Of a stretch of DNA of 64,000 nucleotides, positions 27,407 through 37,094 are shown one piece after another. The notes beneath the pieces are model-generated. The model searched no databases and was not told where the DNA came from. It saw only the letters and a list, made by a program, of their open reading frames with translations. The first letter of the stretch is position 1. Every line of letters starts with the position of its first letter. This stretch comes from JABJGO01 sp963921245 (GTDB taxonomy: Bacteria > Pseudomonadota > Alphaproteobacteria > Rhodospirillales > Casp-alpha2): positions 1,364,001 through 1,428,000 of the forward strand of contig CAWUEY030000001.1 in NCBI GenBank assembly GCA_963921245.4, in the 5' to 3' direction. The position numbers and the translations under genes were made by a program.

Positions 27407-27739
27407 TCAGCTCAACAGGGCCCGCAAAACCACGACCGATAAGACACCTCCCGCAATTGCTGTCAGCGTCGAAAACCGCCACGCCAAAGCAATCGTAACA
27501 AGTGCCGCAACCCACTCCGCAATCGTGCCGGTTACAATAGCGGGGGCGACAATCGCCGTTAGCACAGCGGGAGGAACCGCACTGAGCAGGTTTTTGATAT
27601 CTGCATTAAGTTCCTTTTTTCCGACCAACCAATAGCCGGCAAACCGCGTCAGGGCGGTAACAAAAGCCATGCCGACAATGATGATCCAGGCAGCTACAGT
27701 GCTGGCTGGGTCAAGGAATGTGGGGAGAACAGTATCCAT
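27407..27739 (-). CDS. azlD: Branched-chain amino acid exporter small subunit AzlD
   Basis: This 110-residue protein has four hydrophobic segments. FVTALTRFAGYWLVG and LLSAVPPAVLTAIVAPAI match the AzlD family, the small partner of AzlC in exporting branched-chain amino acids or analogues. The start overlaps the azlC stop as TGATG, which decides it over a start 15 codons upstream. Confidence 0.92.
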   Translation of the reverse strand: MDTVLPTFLDPASTVAAWIIIVGMAFVTALTRFAGYWLVGKKELNADIKNLLSAVPPAVLTAIVAPAIVTGTIAEWVAALVTIALAWRFSTLTAIAGGVLSVVVLRALLS

Positions 27740-28458
27740 CAGGTCTTGTTCTCGCGCCGGTTTTGTATACGTGAACGCAACCACGCCGCCACAACGCCAG
27801 CAACACCGCCTGCAAAAATGTACCAGGCCCCGTCAACAAGATGATAGACGCTAATGGACACGACAACGCTGGCAACGACCACGAGCGTTTGACGATCCGC
27901 TCTCCAGAAGCCGACAACAATGCCCGTAAAAACCGCTGTGAAAACGAAATCCAGACCATAGTCGCGCGGATCCTCAATAATGTTTCCGATTTGGCTTCCC
28001 ATATAACTCCAGAAAATCCAGTTTACGTAGAATGGGATGCTCATCCCCATCAGGTAACCGGCAGTGGTGTACCCATGGCTGTGTGCCTGTTTCATGGCAA
28101 GTGCCCAGTTTTCATCCGCCATGACATAGATAAATAGCAACCGTGGCAGAAGGGGAACCTGGTTGAGGTATGGCGCGCAAGCCGCACCCATCAAAATGTG
28201 ACGGAGATTGACCAGAAGGGTTGAGCCAATAATCGATAACGCACCAAACACGGATAACATTGTCGATTGCCACATATCCAGTGCGATGAACTGCGCCGCC
28301 CCGGCAAAGACAGCCGCACTCATAAAAATGATCTCCCACGGTTCTAAACCTGCCTGGGATGCTGTTGCGCCAACGATCAACCCGAATGGTGCCGCGCCGA
28401 TTGCCATCGGTGTTATGTCAATCCAGCCTCGAAGAAAAGTGTTTTGAAGGTTGCTCAT
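27739..28458 (-). CDS. azlC: Branched-chain amino acid exporter large subunit AzlC
   Basis: This 239-residue polytopic membrane protein has GWIDITPMAIGAAPFGLIVG, VFAGAAQFIALD and LLVNLRHILMGAA, characteristic of AzlC. The ATG was chosen over a GTG nine codons upstream. It is coupled to azlD through a one-base overlap. No regulator gene is adjacent. Confidence 0.93.
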   Translation of the reverse strand: MSNLQNTFLRGWIDITPMAIGAAPFGLIVGATASQAGLEPWEIIFMSAAVFAGAAQFIALDMWQSTMLSVFGALSIIGSTLLVNLRHILMGAACAPYLNQVPLLPRLLFIYVMADENWALAMKQAHSHGYTTAGYLMGMSIPFYVNWIFWSYMGSQIGNIIEDPRDYGLDFVFTAVFTGIVVGFWRADRQTLVVVASVVVSISVYHLVDGAWYIFAGGVAGVVAAWLRSRIQNRRENKT

Positions 28459-28522
28459 TGAAAAGCTTCTGAAATCTACAAACACGAGGGTTCAATGTTG
28501 TACGTGATTAGTTGAGCAAAGA

Positions 28523-28554
28523 AAAACGGTCGCAAATCAGGTTGCGACCGTTTT
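28523..28554 (-). terminator. Intrinsic terminator of the DUF1127 gene
   Basis: A perfect 13-bp stem (AAAACGGTCGCAA and its complement) closes a 6-nt loop. On the minus strand it ends in a run of five T, so it should stop transcription from the DUF1127 gene before the azlC promoter. Confidence 0.85.
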
Positions 28555-28601
28555 CCGAAATCAACGCCGTTTCCGGCCTGCATAACCCAGGATTATCGGG
28601 A

Positions 28602-28763
28602 TTATACGAGACGCACACCCATTTCGGCAGGAATGCGGATGACAGTGGTACGAGACTCAGAGGTGTTAAAACCTATGTCAGCCAGCAGGTGGGCGTCCAA
28701 TCTGGCGAGTTGCTCTTCCAGATTTGGTGCCGCAAACGATTTAATCATGTTTATGAGTTTCAT
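28602..28763 (-). CDS. DUF1127 small basic protein
   Basis: The 53-residue product contains EEQLARLDAHLLADIGF, the core of the DUF1127/YjiS motif. AGGGAT lies 7 nt before the chosen ATG; a start 18 codons upstream would add an unusual hydrophobic extension. DUF1127 proteins are short, often arginine-rich and sometimes RNA-associated in alphaproteobacteria; this one has a modest charge. It has its own terminator and is divergent from the glucosaminidase gene. Confidence 0.82.
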   Translation of the reverse strand: MKLINMIKSFAAPNLEEQLARLDAHLLADIGFNTSESRTTVIRIPAEMGVRLV

Positions 28764-28951
28764 GGCCAGATCCCTTAATCTAATGGTTAAAATAATGAGA
28801 CCAGATAATCTGATCACCTTTCCATGAAAAACAGATACGCCTGTTGATTTGCCTATACAACTGTGGAGTTGTCATTGCAGATATGCAGAATAATCATACC
28901 TCTGATCAGGAATTTTTAACATTTTGAGAGCCGGTTTAAGGGTATTCCAGC

Positions 28952-29722
28952 TTGAATCAGCAACTTTCGAATTTGACCGGCAAACAACGCGCGATCATTG
29001 GTCTTGCCGCCGTTGCTGGCGCGCTCGCTATCTTTGCAAGCTATAAGATCCACGAAAATCTGGATACCAACGGGATTGGCTACCGATATGCCGATGATCT
29101 CGTGTTTTCCGATAACATTCCCGTCGTCGAAAAAAAGAAACAGTACTTTGATTTTATGCGGCCTATTGTTGAGGCTGAAAATGCAAAGGTTCTGGAGACA
29201 CGTCACGAGATATTGAAGGCGCGCGAAGCCGGTAAAAACCCGAGATGGTTGACTGATACTGCAAAAATCTACGGCGTTGAGTGGACCGGGGACGAGTGGG
29301 ACCAGCTTTTAGGGCGGGTGGACGAAGTCCCCCTCACACTTGTTCTTGCCCAGAGTGCGAACGAATCAAGCTGGGGGCAATCCAAATTTGCTCAATTGGG
29401 CAATAATATGTTTGGTCAGTGGTGTTTCACAGAGGGTTGTGGCATTGTGCCAGCACGACGCGATGCAGGAAAAAATCATGAAGTTGCTGCATTTTCCTCG
29501 GTCAATCATTCTGTTCGGGCGTATCTGGAAAACATCAATAGCACGCGAGCGTACTCTAAACTTCGGGCAATCCGCTCAAAGGCAAGAAAATCGGGGCGAA
29601 CAGCGTCAGGAACAGAGTTGGCCGCCGGGTTGCTGTCCTATTCCGAACGACGGGGTGAGTATGTTGAAGAAATCAGGGCGATGATCTGGGTGAATAAAGA
29701 GCTGATGGTTTCACCCGGCTAA
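28952..29722 (+). CDS. Bax-like membrane-anchored glucosaminidase
   Basis: This 256-residue protein has an N-terminal membrane anchor (about 14-32) and a glucosaminidase domain (PF01832 type) in the C-terminal half. SANESSWGQSKFAQLGNN holds the catalytic Glu, and MFGQWCF and FSSVNHSVRAYLENIN are family marks. It is predicted to cleave the glycan backbone of peptidoglycan in the periplasm, like E. coli Bax. The start is TTG with AAGGG about 10 nt upstream. Confidence 0.88.
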   Translation: MNQQLSNLTGKQRAIIGLAAVAGALAIFASYKIHENLDTNGIGYRYADDLVFSDNIPVVEKKKQYFDFMRPIVEAENAKVLETRHEILKAREAGKNPRWLTDTAKIYGVEWTGDEWDQLLGRVDEVPLTLVLAQSANESSWGQSKFAQLGNNMFGQWCFTEGCGIVPARRDAGKNHEVAAFSSVNHSVRAYLENINSTRAYSKLRAIRSKARKSGRTASGTELAAGLLSYSERRGEYVEEIRAMIWVNKELMVSPG

Positions 29723-29953
29723 ACAACATCTGGAAACCAACAAGAGCCATCTTTCCAATTCTTTTCTGATCGTGTGTGCGCGTTAACGCGGTGACAGTTT
29801 TATGCAGCTCGAAGGCTTGCAATAAAAATACCGTGTCCTCAGACCAGCCAGGCCCGAGGATCATGCGCCCAAAAATCAGTTTATCCCCAATAAACTAGCA
29901 TCTTCCGTCGAAATAATCCTGACTTCACAACATTCCTGTGGAATCCTCGTTAC

Positions 29954-32900
29954 ATGGATTCCCATTTTTCGTTCATACATTTGCGAATGCATTCAGCTTA
30001 CTCTCTATCGGAGGGCGCCATTCGCATAAACGAACTGGGAAGGCTGTGCCATGATACTGGAATGCCGGCGCTCGCCATCACTGATAGCAACAACATGTTC
30101 GGTGCCATGGAGTTTTCAGACTCATTGGCCCGCATCGGCATCCAGCCGATCATCGGCATTCAGCTCTCTGTTGATATCTCGAACGGTGAACAACAGAGTA
30201 TTGGTGTTGGTGGCCAGAGATTAAGAGAACAGCATGCGCCACTGGTTATGCTGGCAAAAAATGAAACTGGCTATCTTAATATTCTAAAGCTGTTGAAAAT
30301 CGCGTACCTAGACTCAGACGATGCCAGTGATCCCGTCATTACACTTGATGATATCCAACCAAATTCTGAGGGCATAATCACTTTAACGGGTGGTGCTTTT
30401 GGCCCTCTTGGGGTGTTGTTGCGAGTCGGGAAAACGCAACAGGCCGAAGATTGTTGCCAACGGTTAAAAGAGATTTTTCCAGATCATTTGTATGTGGAAA
30501 TTCAACGACACGGTATGCAGGAGGAACTTGAAACCGAGGAAAAATTCATTGATCTCGCGTATTCAAACGACCTGCCTTTGGTGGCCACCAATGAAGTCTA
30601 TTTTCCGGATCGAAACATGTATGAAGCGCATGACGCGCTGCGTTGTATTGCCCAGGGGCATCATGTTGCCGACCAAAACCGTTTTCGTCTGACACCTGAA
30701 CACTACTTCAAGAGTGCTTCGGAAATGACGGAAGTCTTTGCCGACTTACCCGAGGCCATTAACAACACAATAACGATTGCGCGGCGCTGTGGGTATATGG
30801 TTGAGAAAATCGCCCCTCTGCTGCCGCCGTTCGATTGCGGAGAAGGTCGCACGGAAGTTGAGGAGCTTAAGCGTCAGGCTATTCTTGGTTTGGAAAAACG
30901 CCTCGAAGATCATGTTTATGAAGCGGATATGGATCACGCCGCGCGAGAGAAGGCAGCAAAACCCTACTTTGAACGGATAGAGTTTGAGATAAACGTTATC
31001 GCCGATATGGGATTCCCGGGCTATTTCCTGATTGTTTGGGACTTTATCCATTGGGCCAAACAGCAAGGTATTCCTGTCGGGCCGGGACGGGGTTCAGGGG
31101 CGGGCTCCGTTGTTGCCTGGGCCCTTACGATCACGGATCTGGACCCGTTGCGCTGGGGATTGCTGTTTGAACGGTTTCTCAATCCCGAGCGTGTTTCCAT
31201 GCCGGACTTCGATATCGATTTCTGTCAGGACCGGCGGGACGAGGTCATCCGGTATGTTCAGGGAAAATATGGCCGTGATCACGTCGCCCAGATCATTACA
31301 TTCGGAAAACTGCAAGCACGCGCGGTGTTAAGAGATGTTGGCCGGGTTCTTCAGATGCCCTACGGCTATATCGACAAGATTTGCAAGATGGTGCCAAACA
31401 GCCCCGCCAATCCGGTTACACTTCAGGAAGCCATCAATGGCGAAAAAGAGCTGCGGCAACTCATCCGTAACGACCCCGCCGTGGATCGATTGGTGAAGAT
31501 CGCACTCAAACTTGAAGGATTGTACAGACACGCGTCCACTCATGCGGCAGGTGTGGTCATCGGTGATCGACCTCTAGAGAAACTTATTCCCCTCTATCGG
31601 GACCCTAGGTCGGATATGCCCGTCACGGGATACAACATGAAGTTCGTTGAATCCGCTGGCTTGGTGAAGTTTGATTTTCTCGGGTTGAAAACGCTTACGG
31701 TTCTGGCAACCACGGTTGATTTGATTGCTCAAAATGGCGATGGGGAAGTAATCGACCCTGCCAGAATCCCGCTCGATGATGCCAAGACCTTTGCGATGAT
31801 GGGGCGGGGGGAAACAACGGGTGTTTTCCAGTTGGAAAGCGCAGGCATGAGAGACGTTCTACGAAACCTGAAACCGGACGTGTTTGAAGATATCATCGCC
31901 GTTGTCGCGCTCTATCGACCGGGTCCAATGGATAATATTCCAAGCTACATCAACCGGAAACACGGGCTGGAAGAGGTCGATTACCTGTATCCAACTTTGG
32001 AGGGCATCCTCTCGGAAACCGGTGGTATTATTATCTACCAGGAACAGGTGATGCAGATTGCTCAGGTTCTTGCCGGGTATTCTCTTGGTGGTGCAGACAT
32101 ACTCAGGCGGGCGATGGGCAAAAAAATCAAAGAGGAAATGGATCAGCAGCGATCCGTGTTTGTGACCGGTGCGGTGGCGAAGGGAGTGCCCGAGAAGAGG
32201 GCAGACGAAATTTTCGACCTTGTCGATAAGTTTGCGGGGTACGGCTTTAATAAATCTCACGCCGCGGCCTATGCACTGGTGGCATATCAAACGGCGTACA
32301 TGAAAGCCCATTACCCGGTCGAGTTCATGGCCGCTTCCATGACCCTTGATCTCGGAAACACTGACAAACTGAATGTCTTTCGTCAGGAACTGGATCAATT
32401 GGGTGTGGAACTTCTGCAACCCGACATCAACAGATCCTGCCCGACTTTTTCTGTCGAACGCCGTGATGGACAGCCGCCCGCAATTCGCTACGCGCTCGGC
32501 GCGATCAAGAATGTCGGTTTGGTTGCCATGGAAGGTCTGGTTCAGGAAAGAACAGAGAATGGACCGTTCAAGGACCTCACCGATTTTGTTTCCCGTTTGG
32601 ACACGACGCAGGTCAACAAACGGCAGATCGAAAACCTCGTGAGAGCAGGGGCATTTGACGGTTTTGGATTCAATAGAAGGCAACTGTTCTCAAATGTTGA
32701 TCTGGTTATGAAACACGCAAGTGTGGCCATGAGTGACAAAACCAATGACCAAATGGGGTTGTTTGGTGGTGGTGTTGTGGAGATGCCATCGATTGAGCTG
32801 GAACCCATGACGGAATGGTCCCCTATGGATCGATTACGTGAAGAGTTTGATGCGGTGGGTTTTTATCTCTCCGCTCACCCGCTGGATGCTTACCAATCCT

Positions 32901-33448
32901 TGTTGAAAAAACTGAAAGCACAATCGGTTACACAAGTTTTGGCCGCGCCTGTCGACAGTATGGTTTCAATGGCCGGAGTCGTCATTGGAAAAAAAGAGCG
33001 TGTTTCAGCGAAAGGAAATCGCTACGCATTCGTTCAGATGTCTGACAGTACAGGCGTTTTCGAACTCACGGTTTTTGCGGAAACTCTGAGCCAATCCAGG
33101 GATATTCTGGAAGTCGGCAATTGTTTGTTTGTAAAATCAAACGTCCAATTCGAGGGTGAAACGCCGCGCTTTACGGTGCAATCCCTGGAACTCCTAGAGC
33201 ACCTCGCCCAAAACGCTCCCATCAGCATTCAGGTCGTCATCAACAACAATAATGCCCTTGTACCGCTGAAAGAAGTTCTTGATATTGGTGATAATGGTCG
33301 TGGTGAGGTTATTGTTGCTGCGCGGCTGAAAGAGGGACCGGGGGGCGAGGACGCCATTATTCCATTGCCTGAACGCTATACGGTATCTCCCCAGCTTATT
33401 CTTGCCGTTCGATCACTGAGCGGCGTTGTTGACGTTCGAGAACTATAG
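29954..33448 (+). CDS. dnaE: DNA polymerase III alpha subunit
   Basis: This 1164-residue replicative polymerase begins with a PHP domain (HLRMHSAYSLSEGA). The polymerase active-site segment PDFDIDF places acidic residues at 418, 420 and 422, and GPGRGSGAGSVVAW is the nucleotide-binding loop. GYGFNKSHAAAYA precedes the helix-hairpin-helix and beta-clamp binding region; the C-terminus carries an OB domain (AGVVIGKKERVSAKG). Length is normal. It stands alone, 505 codons longer than any neighbour, with no accessory subunit genes nearby. Confidence 0.98.
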   Translation: MDSHFSFIHLRMHSAYSLSEGAIRINELGRLCHDTGMPALAITDSNNMFGAMEFSDSLARIGIQPIIGIQLSVDISNGEQQSIGVGGQRLREQHAPLVMLAKNETGYLNILKLLKIAYLDSDDASDPVITLDDIQPNSEGIITLTGGAFGPLGVLLRVGKTQQAEDCCQRLKEIFPDHLYVEIQRHGMQEELETEEKFIDLAYSNDLPLVATNEVYFPDRNMYEAHDALRCIAQGHHVADQNRFRLTPEHYFKSASEMTEVFADLPEAINNTITIARRCGYMVEKIAPLLPPFDCGEGRTEVEELKRQAILGLEKRLEDHVYEADMDHAAREKAAKPYFERIEFEINVIADMGFPGYFLIVWDFIHWAKQQGIPVGPGRGSGAGSVVAWALTITDLDPLRWGLLFERFLNPERVSMPDFDIDFCQDRRDEVIRYVQGKYGRDHVAQIITFGKLQARAVLRDVGRVLQMPYGYIDKICKMVPNSPANPVTLQEAINGEKELRQLIRNDPAVDRLVKIALKLEGLYRHASTHAAGVVIGDRPLEKLIPLYRDPRSDMPVTGYNMKFVESAGLVKFDFLGLKTLTVLATTVDLIAQNGDGEVIDPARIPLDDAKTFAMMGRGETTGVFQLESAGMRDVLRNLKPDVFEDIIAVVALYRPGPMDNIPSYINRKHGLEEVDYLYPTLEGILSETGGIIIYQEQVMQIAQVLAGYSLGGADILRRAMGKKIKEEMDQQRSVFVTGAVAKGVPEKRADEIFDLVDKFAGYGFNKSHAAAYALVAYQTAYMKAHYPVEFMAASMTLDLGNTDKLNVFRQELDQLGVELLQPDINRSCPTFSVERRDGQPPAIRYALGAIKNVGLVAMEGLVQERTENGPFKDLTDFVSRLDTTQVNKRQIENLVRAGAFDGFGFNRRQLFSNVDLVMKHASVAMSDKTNDQMGLFGGGVVEMPSIELEPMTEWSPMDRLREEFDAVGFYLSAHPLDAYQSLLKKLKAQSVTQVLAAPVDSMVSMAGVVIGKKERVSAKGNRYAFVQMSDSTGVFELTVFAETLSQSRDILEVGNCLFVKSNVQFEGETPRFTVQSLELLEHLAQNAPISIQVVINNNNALVPLKEVLDIGDNGRGEVIVAARLKEGPGGEDAIIPLPERYTVSPQLILAVRSLSGVVDVREL

Positions 33449-33553
33449 ACAGCGTTTTTCGATGCTCAATGCTCCGTTTTATTGAGGGTTCGTTGTTGCC
33501 CGCGACGGCATCGACCTTGCTTTGGACGGTAAGTCCCTGTAGCTGGTGTTTAC

Positions 33554-34966
33554 ATGTCCATAGAAAACATAGACGAGGGCGCGCAGGGTTCAGGGCTACA
33601 GGTGCCGCCGCTCGCCGAGGAATCAAAGGTTTTATCGCGCATTGCCTTACCTCTGGTAGCTGCATATCTCGCCGAAATGGTGATGTTCAACACGACCCGT
33701 ATCGTGGTCGGGCAATTGGGTTACACAGAATTGGCGGCGGTTGGCCTTGGTAGCCATCTTGCCTTTGAGATTCTTGTGGTATTGATGGGGTTACTTTCTG
33801 TCGTCGGAGTTCTGGTGGCCAACGCAGAAGGAGCGAACGACAAACCACAAGCCGGTCATGCAACCCGCCAAGGGCTGATAATTGCCACCGTCATTGGCGT
33901 GCCGGGAACGATTGCGCTGTGGAATGCCGAGAGCTTTCTGTTGTACCTGGGGCAACCTGACGATGTTGTATCTTTGAGCGGACAATACCTACCGGGCGTC
34001 AGCATCGCAATAATCCCGACATTATGGTTTGTCTGTTTTCGGAATTTTGTAACCGGTATTGCAAAAACCGGGGCGATTATGGTGATTACCATTGCCGCGG
34101 TTGGCGTGAACTACATTCTGACGGTGGCGTTGGTGTATGGTCGCTATGGTGCACCTGAAATGGGCGTATATGGTGCAGGTCTGGCCACGGGAATCGTTTC
34201 GTGGTTTATGTTTATTGCACTGGTCGGTTATGTCTATTTTACACCGAAGCTCAGGGGTTATGGCGTTTTTCGAGGGCGACTGAAGATTGATCTTGCGACC
34301 TGCCGTGAGATTATCGCACTGGGAATCCCGGTTGCCGGTCTGGTTGCCCTGGAAGCAACGCTGTTTCTCGCCGCGGCGCTGATTTCAGGAAACCTGGGAA
34401 GTATCGCATTAGCAACCTATGAAGTTCTCATCGGATGGCTTGGAGTGACATTTGTCATTGCGCTGGGCCTTGCGGAAGCCGCGATGGTCAGGGTGGCGTT
34501 TGGTGCCGGGCAAGGCAACATGGCGGCGGCGCGACAGTCTGGCACCTATAGCATGGCTGTCGGTGTTATCATTCTTGCTCTGCTTGCCCTGGTACCGATT
34601 TTCTTTAATCAAGCCATTGTCGACGTCTTTTTGGACAGAAACGATCCGGGTTTTGACGACATTGCCTACCTGGCCGGGGGACTGTTCTACGTTGTCGCTG
34701 TTTTTCAAACTTTTGATGGTCTTCAGGCCATAGCGTCTCGGGCGTTGAGGGGAATTCGCGATACAATCGTGCCTCTCTGGATTGCTGCATTCGGTTACTG
34801 GGGAGTCGGAATTGGCGGCGGATATACTCTCACATTTGCAATGGATTTAGGTTTGAAAGGCATATGGTATGCATTGGCTGTAGGATTAACTGTTACGGGC
34901 TCGATGTTGTGTCTAAGATTTTTACGCCTCACTCACCGGAGCGTTTACCCGCAACCTCAACGTTGA
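33554..34966 (+). CDS. MATE family efflux transporter
   Basis: This 470-residue protein has about twelve membrane segments in two homologous halves. The N-terminal half has IALPLVAAYLAEMVMFNTTRI and the C-terminal half EIIALGIPVAGLVALEATLF and RVAFGAGQGNMAAARQSG, typical of NorM-like multidrug/Na+ or H+ antiporters. It is monocistronic, 105 bp after dnaE. The substrate cannot be deduced. Confidence 0.92.
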   Translation: MSIENIDEGAQGSGLQVPPLAEESKVLSRIALPLVAAYLAEMVMFNTTRIVVGQLGYTELAAVGLGSHLAFEILVVLMGLLSVVGVLVANAEGANDKPQAGHATRQGLIIATVIGVPGTIALWNAESFLLYLGQPDDVVSLSGQYLPGVSIAIIPTLWFVCFRNFVTGIAKTGAIMVITIAAVGVNYILTVALVYGRYGAPEMGVYGAGLATGIVSWFMFIALVGYVYFTPKLRGYGVFRGRLKIDLATCREIIALGIPVAGLVALEATLFLAAALISGNLGSIALATYEVLIGWLGVTFVIALGLAEAAMVRVAFGAGQGNMAAARQSGTYSMAVGVIILALLALVPIFFNQAIVDVFLDRNDPGFDDIAYLAGGLFYVVAVFQTFDGLQAIASRALRGIRDTIVPLWIAAFGYWGVGIGGGYTLTFAMDLGLKGIWYALAVGLTVTGSMLCLRFLRLTHRSVYPQPQR

Positions 34967-35052
34967 CTGCCAATTTCCGCCTTGCATTCCCGGGATCAGG
35001 TCGCTAAATATCGCGCGATTTCACACGCAGACATGCGGCCCTGGTGCAAATT

Positions 35053-35073
35053 CACCGGATCGTCGCTCCGGTG
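35053..35073 (+). promoter_or_regulatory. Hairpin in rpsB leader
   Basis: A perfect 7-bp stem (CACCGGA/TCCGGTG) closes loop TCGTCGC and is followed by TTT, 54 nt before the rpsB start. It may be part of an S2 autoregulatory leader or an attenuator. Confidence 0.45.
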
Positions 35074-35126
35074 TTTCAGATTGAAACTCAGGTCTGCGGA
35101 GGTTTAACCGGAATAAGGATAGACAA

Positions 35127-35963
35127 ATGGCATTGCCTTCATTCACGATGCGCCAACTTCTGGAAGCTGGCGTTCACTTCGGCCACAGCACGCGACGCTG
35201 GAACCCCAAGATGGCTCCGTTCCTGTTTGGGGATCGCAACAACATTCACATCATCGATCTGCAACAAACCGTACCCATGTTGCACGCGGCCATGAAAGCG
35301 GTTCGCGACGTGGTTTCAGGCGGTGGTCGTGTTCTGTTTGTGGGAACCAAACGTCAGGCTGCTGAGCGCGTAGCGGAAGCTGCAAAACGTTGCGGTCAAT
35401 ACTATGTCAATCACCGCTGGCTTGGTGGAATGATGACCAACTGGCAAACAATCTCCAACTCCATCCGTCGCCTGCACGACCTTGATAGTCAACTTGCTGG
35501 TGATGAACTTGCGGGTATGACTAAAAAGGAACTGCTGAACCTGACCCGGGAACGGGACAAGCTGGAGCGGGCGTTGGGTGGTATCAAGGATATGGGCGGG
35601 CTGCCTGACATTCTCGTTGTTATCGACACGAACAAAGAAAACATTGCCGTCAACGAAGCCGGTACTCTGAATATCCCTGTGGTCGGGGTCATCGACTCCA
35701 ACAGCGATCCTAAAGGCATCGCCTATCCTGTTCCTGGAAACGATGATGCAATCCGTGCGATTGAGCTCTATTGCGACTTGCTGTCCGGGGCTGTGTTGGA
35801 AGGCATTCAGGATTCAATGGTCAGCAGTGGTGTAGACCTGGGCGAGTCCGAAGAAGCTCCCGTTGAGGCTCTTCCAGAGGAAACATCAGAAACCGCTGCT
35901 GTCGCCGTTGTCGCCGAAGATGTGGCAGAGACAGCTTGGGAAACAACTGCTGCTGAAGCTTGA
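35127..35963 (+). CDS. rpsB: 30S ribosomal protein S2
   Basis: This 278-residue protein starts MALPSFTMRQLLEAGVHFGH and contains RRWNPKM, the coiled insert around LERALGGIKDMG, and PDILVVIDTNKENIAVNEA, all typical of S2. The C-terminal 40 residues form an acidic, Ala/Glu/Thr-rich extension. It opens the long translation/envelope block and is followed by tsf. Confidence 0.98.
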   Translation: MALPSFTMRQLLEAGVHFGHSTRRWNPKMAPFLFGDRNNIHIIDLQQTVPMLHAAMKAVRDVVSGGGRVLFVGTKRQAAERVAEAAKRCGQYYVNHRWLGGMMTNWQTISNSIRRLHDLDSQLAGDELAGMTKKELLNLTRERDKLERALGGIKDMGGLPDILVVIDTNKENIAVNEAGTLNIPVVGVIDSNSDPKGIAYPVPGNDDAIRAIELYCDLLSGAVLEGIQDSMVSSGVDLGESEEAPVEALPEETSETAAVAVVAEDVAETAWETTAAEA

Positions 35964-36032
35964 TCGTCATTTAGACGAGCAAACAACAATAGGGAAATTT
36001 GATTAACTTGATTTCTATGTGGGATTGGATAG

Positions 36033-36959
36033 ATGGCACAGATTACCGCCTCATTGGTTAAGGACCTGCGTAAAAAAACCGGCGCAGGCATGATGGATTG
36101 CAAAAAGGCACTGAATGAAACGGATGGTGATATAGAAGCCGCTGTTGACTGGTTGAGGAAAAAAGGCCTGGGTGCTGCCGCTAAAAAAGCGGGACGGGCG
36201 GCCTCAGAAGGCCTGGTAGGCCTTTACACCTCAGGCACCACCGGGGCGCTCGTCGAAGTAAATGCAGAAACCGACTTTGTTGCAAGAAACGAAACCTTCC
36301 AGGAATACGTCGCCACCGTGGCGAAAGTCGCTCTGGAGCAGGGCAGTGACATCGAAATGCTGAAAGCTGCTGAATACCCCGGAACGGATCGTAACCTGGG
36401 TGATCAGTTGACTCACCTTATTTCAACCATTGGTGAAAATATGTCCCTGCGCCGTGTAGACGTGATCACTGTTGAATCCGGCTGCATTGCTTCATATATG
36501 CACAATCAACTGGCCCCCGGTCTGGGCAAGATTGGTGTCATTGTTGCTTTGCGTTCAGAGAGTGATGCTGCTGGCGTTGAAGCCGTTGGCAAACAGATCG
36601 CCATGCACATCGCCGCGTCAGGGCCGGTTGCAATCTCCCGTGATGACCTGGACCCGGCCATGATTGAGAGAGAGCGCACCGTACTTTCTGATCAGGCGCG
36701 GGAAAGTGGCAAACCTGAAGAGATTATTGAAAAAATTGTCGAAGGACGGCTTCGGAAATACTTCGAGGAAGTTTGCCTTTTGGACCAGACATTTGCTATC
36801 GATGGTGAGACCAAAATCTCGACAGTTCTTGAAAATGCCACCAAAGAGGCTGGTTCCCCGGTAAGCGTTGACGCTTTCGTGACCTACACGTTGGGTGAGG
36901 GCATCGAAAAGGAAGAGTCTGATTTTGCCGCGGAAGTCGCCGCAGCAGTAAACGGCTGA
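36033..36959 (+). CDS. tsf: Elongation factor Ts
   Basis: This 308-residue nucleotide-exchange factor for EF-Tu has the N-terminal UBA-like module (LVKDLRKKTGAGMMDCKKAL), the TDFVARNETF core motif and the C-terminal region LLDQTFAIDGETKI. It is 69 bp after rpsB, and a clear terminator separates it from pyrH. Confidence 0.98.
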   Translation: MAQITASLVKDLRKKTGAGMMDCKKALNETDGDIEAAVDWLRKKGLGAAAKKAGRAASEGLVGLYTSGTTGALVEVNAETDFVARNETFQEYVATVAKVALEQGSDIEMLKAAEYPGTDRNLGDQLTHLISTIGENMSLRRVDVITVESGCIASYMHNQLAPGLGKIGVIVALRSESDAAGVEAVGKQIAMHIAASGPVAISRDDLDPAMIERERTVLSDQARESGKPEEIIEKIVEGRLRKYFEEVCLLDQTFAIDGETKISTVLENATKEAGSPVSVDAFVTYTLGEGIEKEESDFAAEVAAAVNG

Positions 36960-36967
36960 CCCAACGA

Positions 36968-36996
36968 GAAACGCGCTGAAAAGCGCGTTTTTCTTT
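36968..36996 (+). terminator. Intrinsic terminator after tsf
   Basis: A 9-bp stem (AAACGCGCT/AGCGCGTTT), extended by a G-T pair, closes a GAAA tetraloop and is followed by TTCTTTT. It marks the end of the rpsB-tsf transcript, with partial read-through to pyrH possible. Confidence 0.88.
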
Positions 36997-37094
36997 TATA
37001 TTTCAGTTGGAAAACTGTATCTTCTGTAATCACGGGACAAACGCTTGCCGACCAACCCGCGCAAGCGTGTAACAAGCGCCTTGGAAAGGGCACG

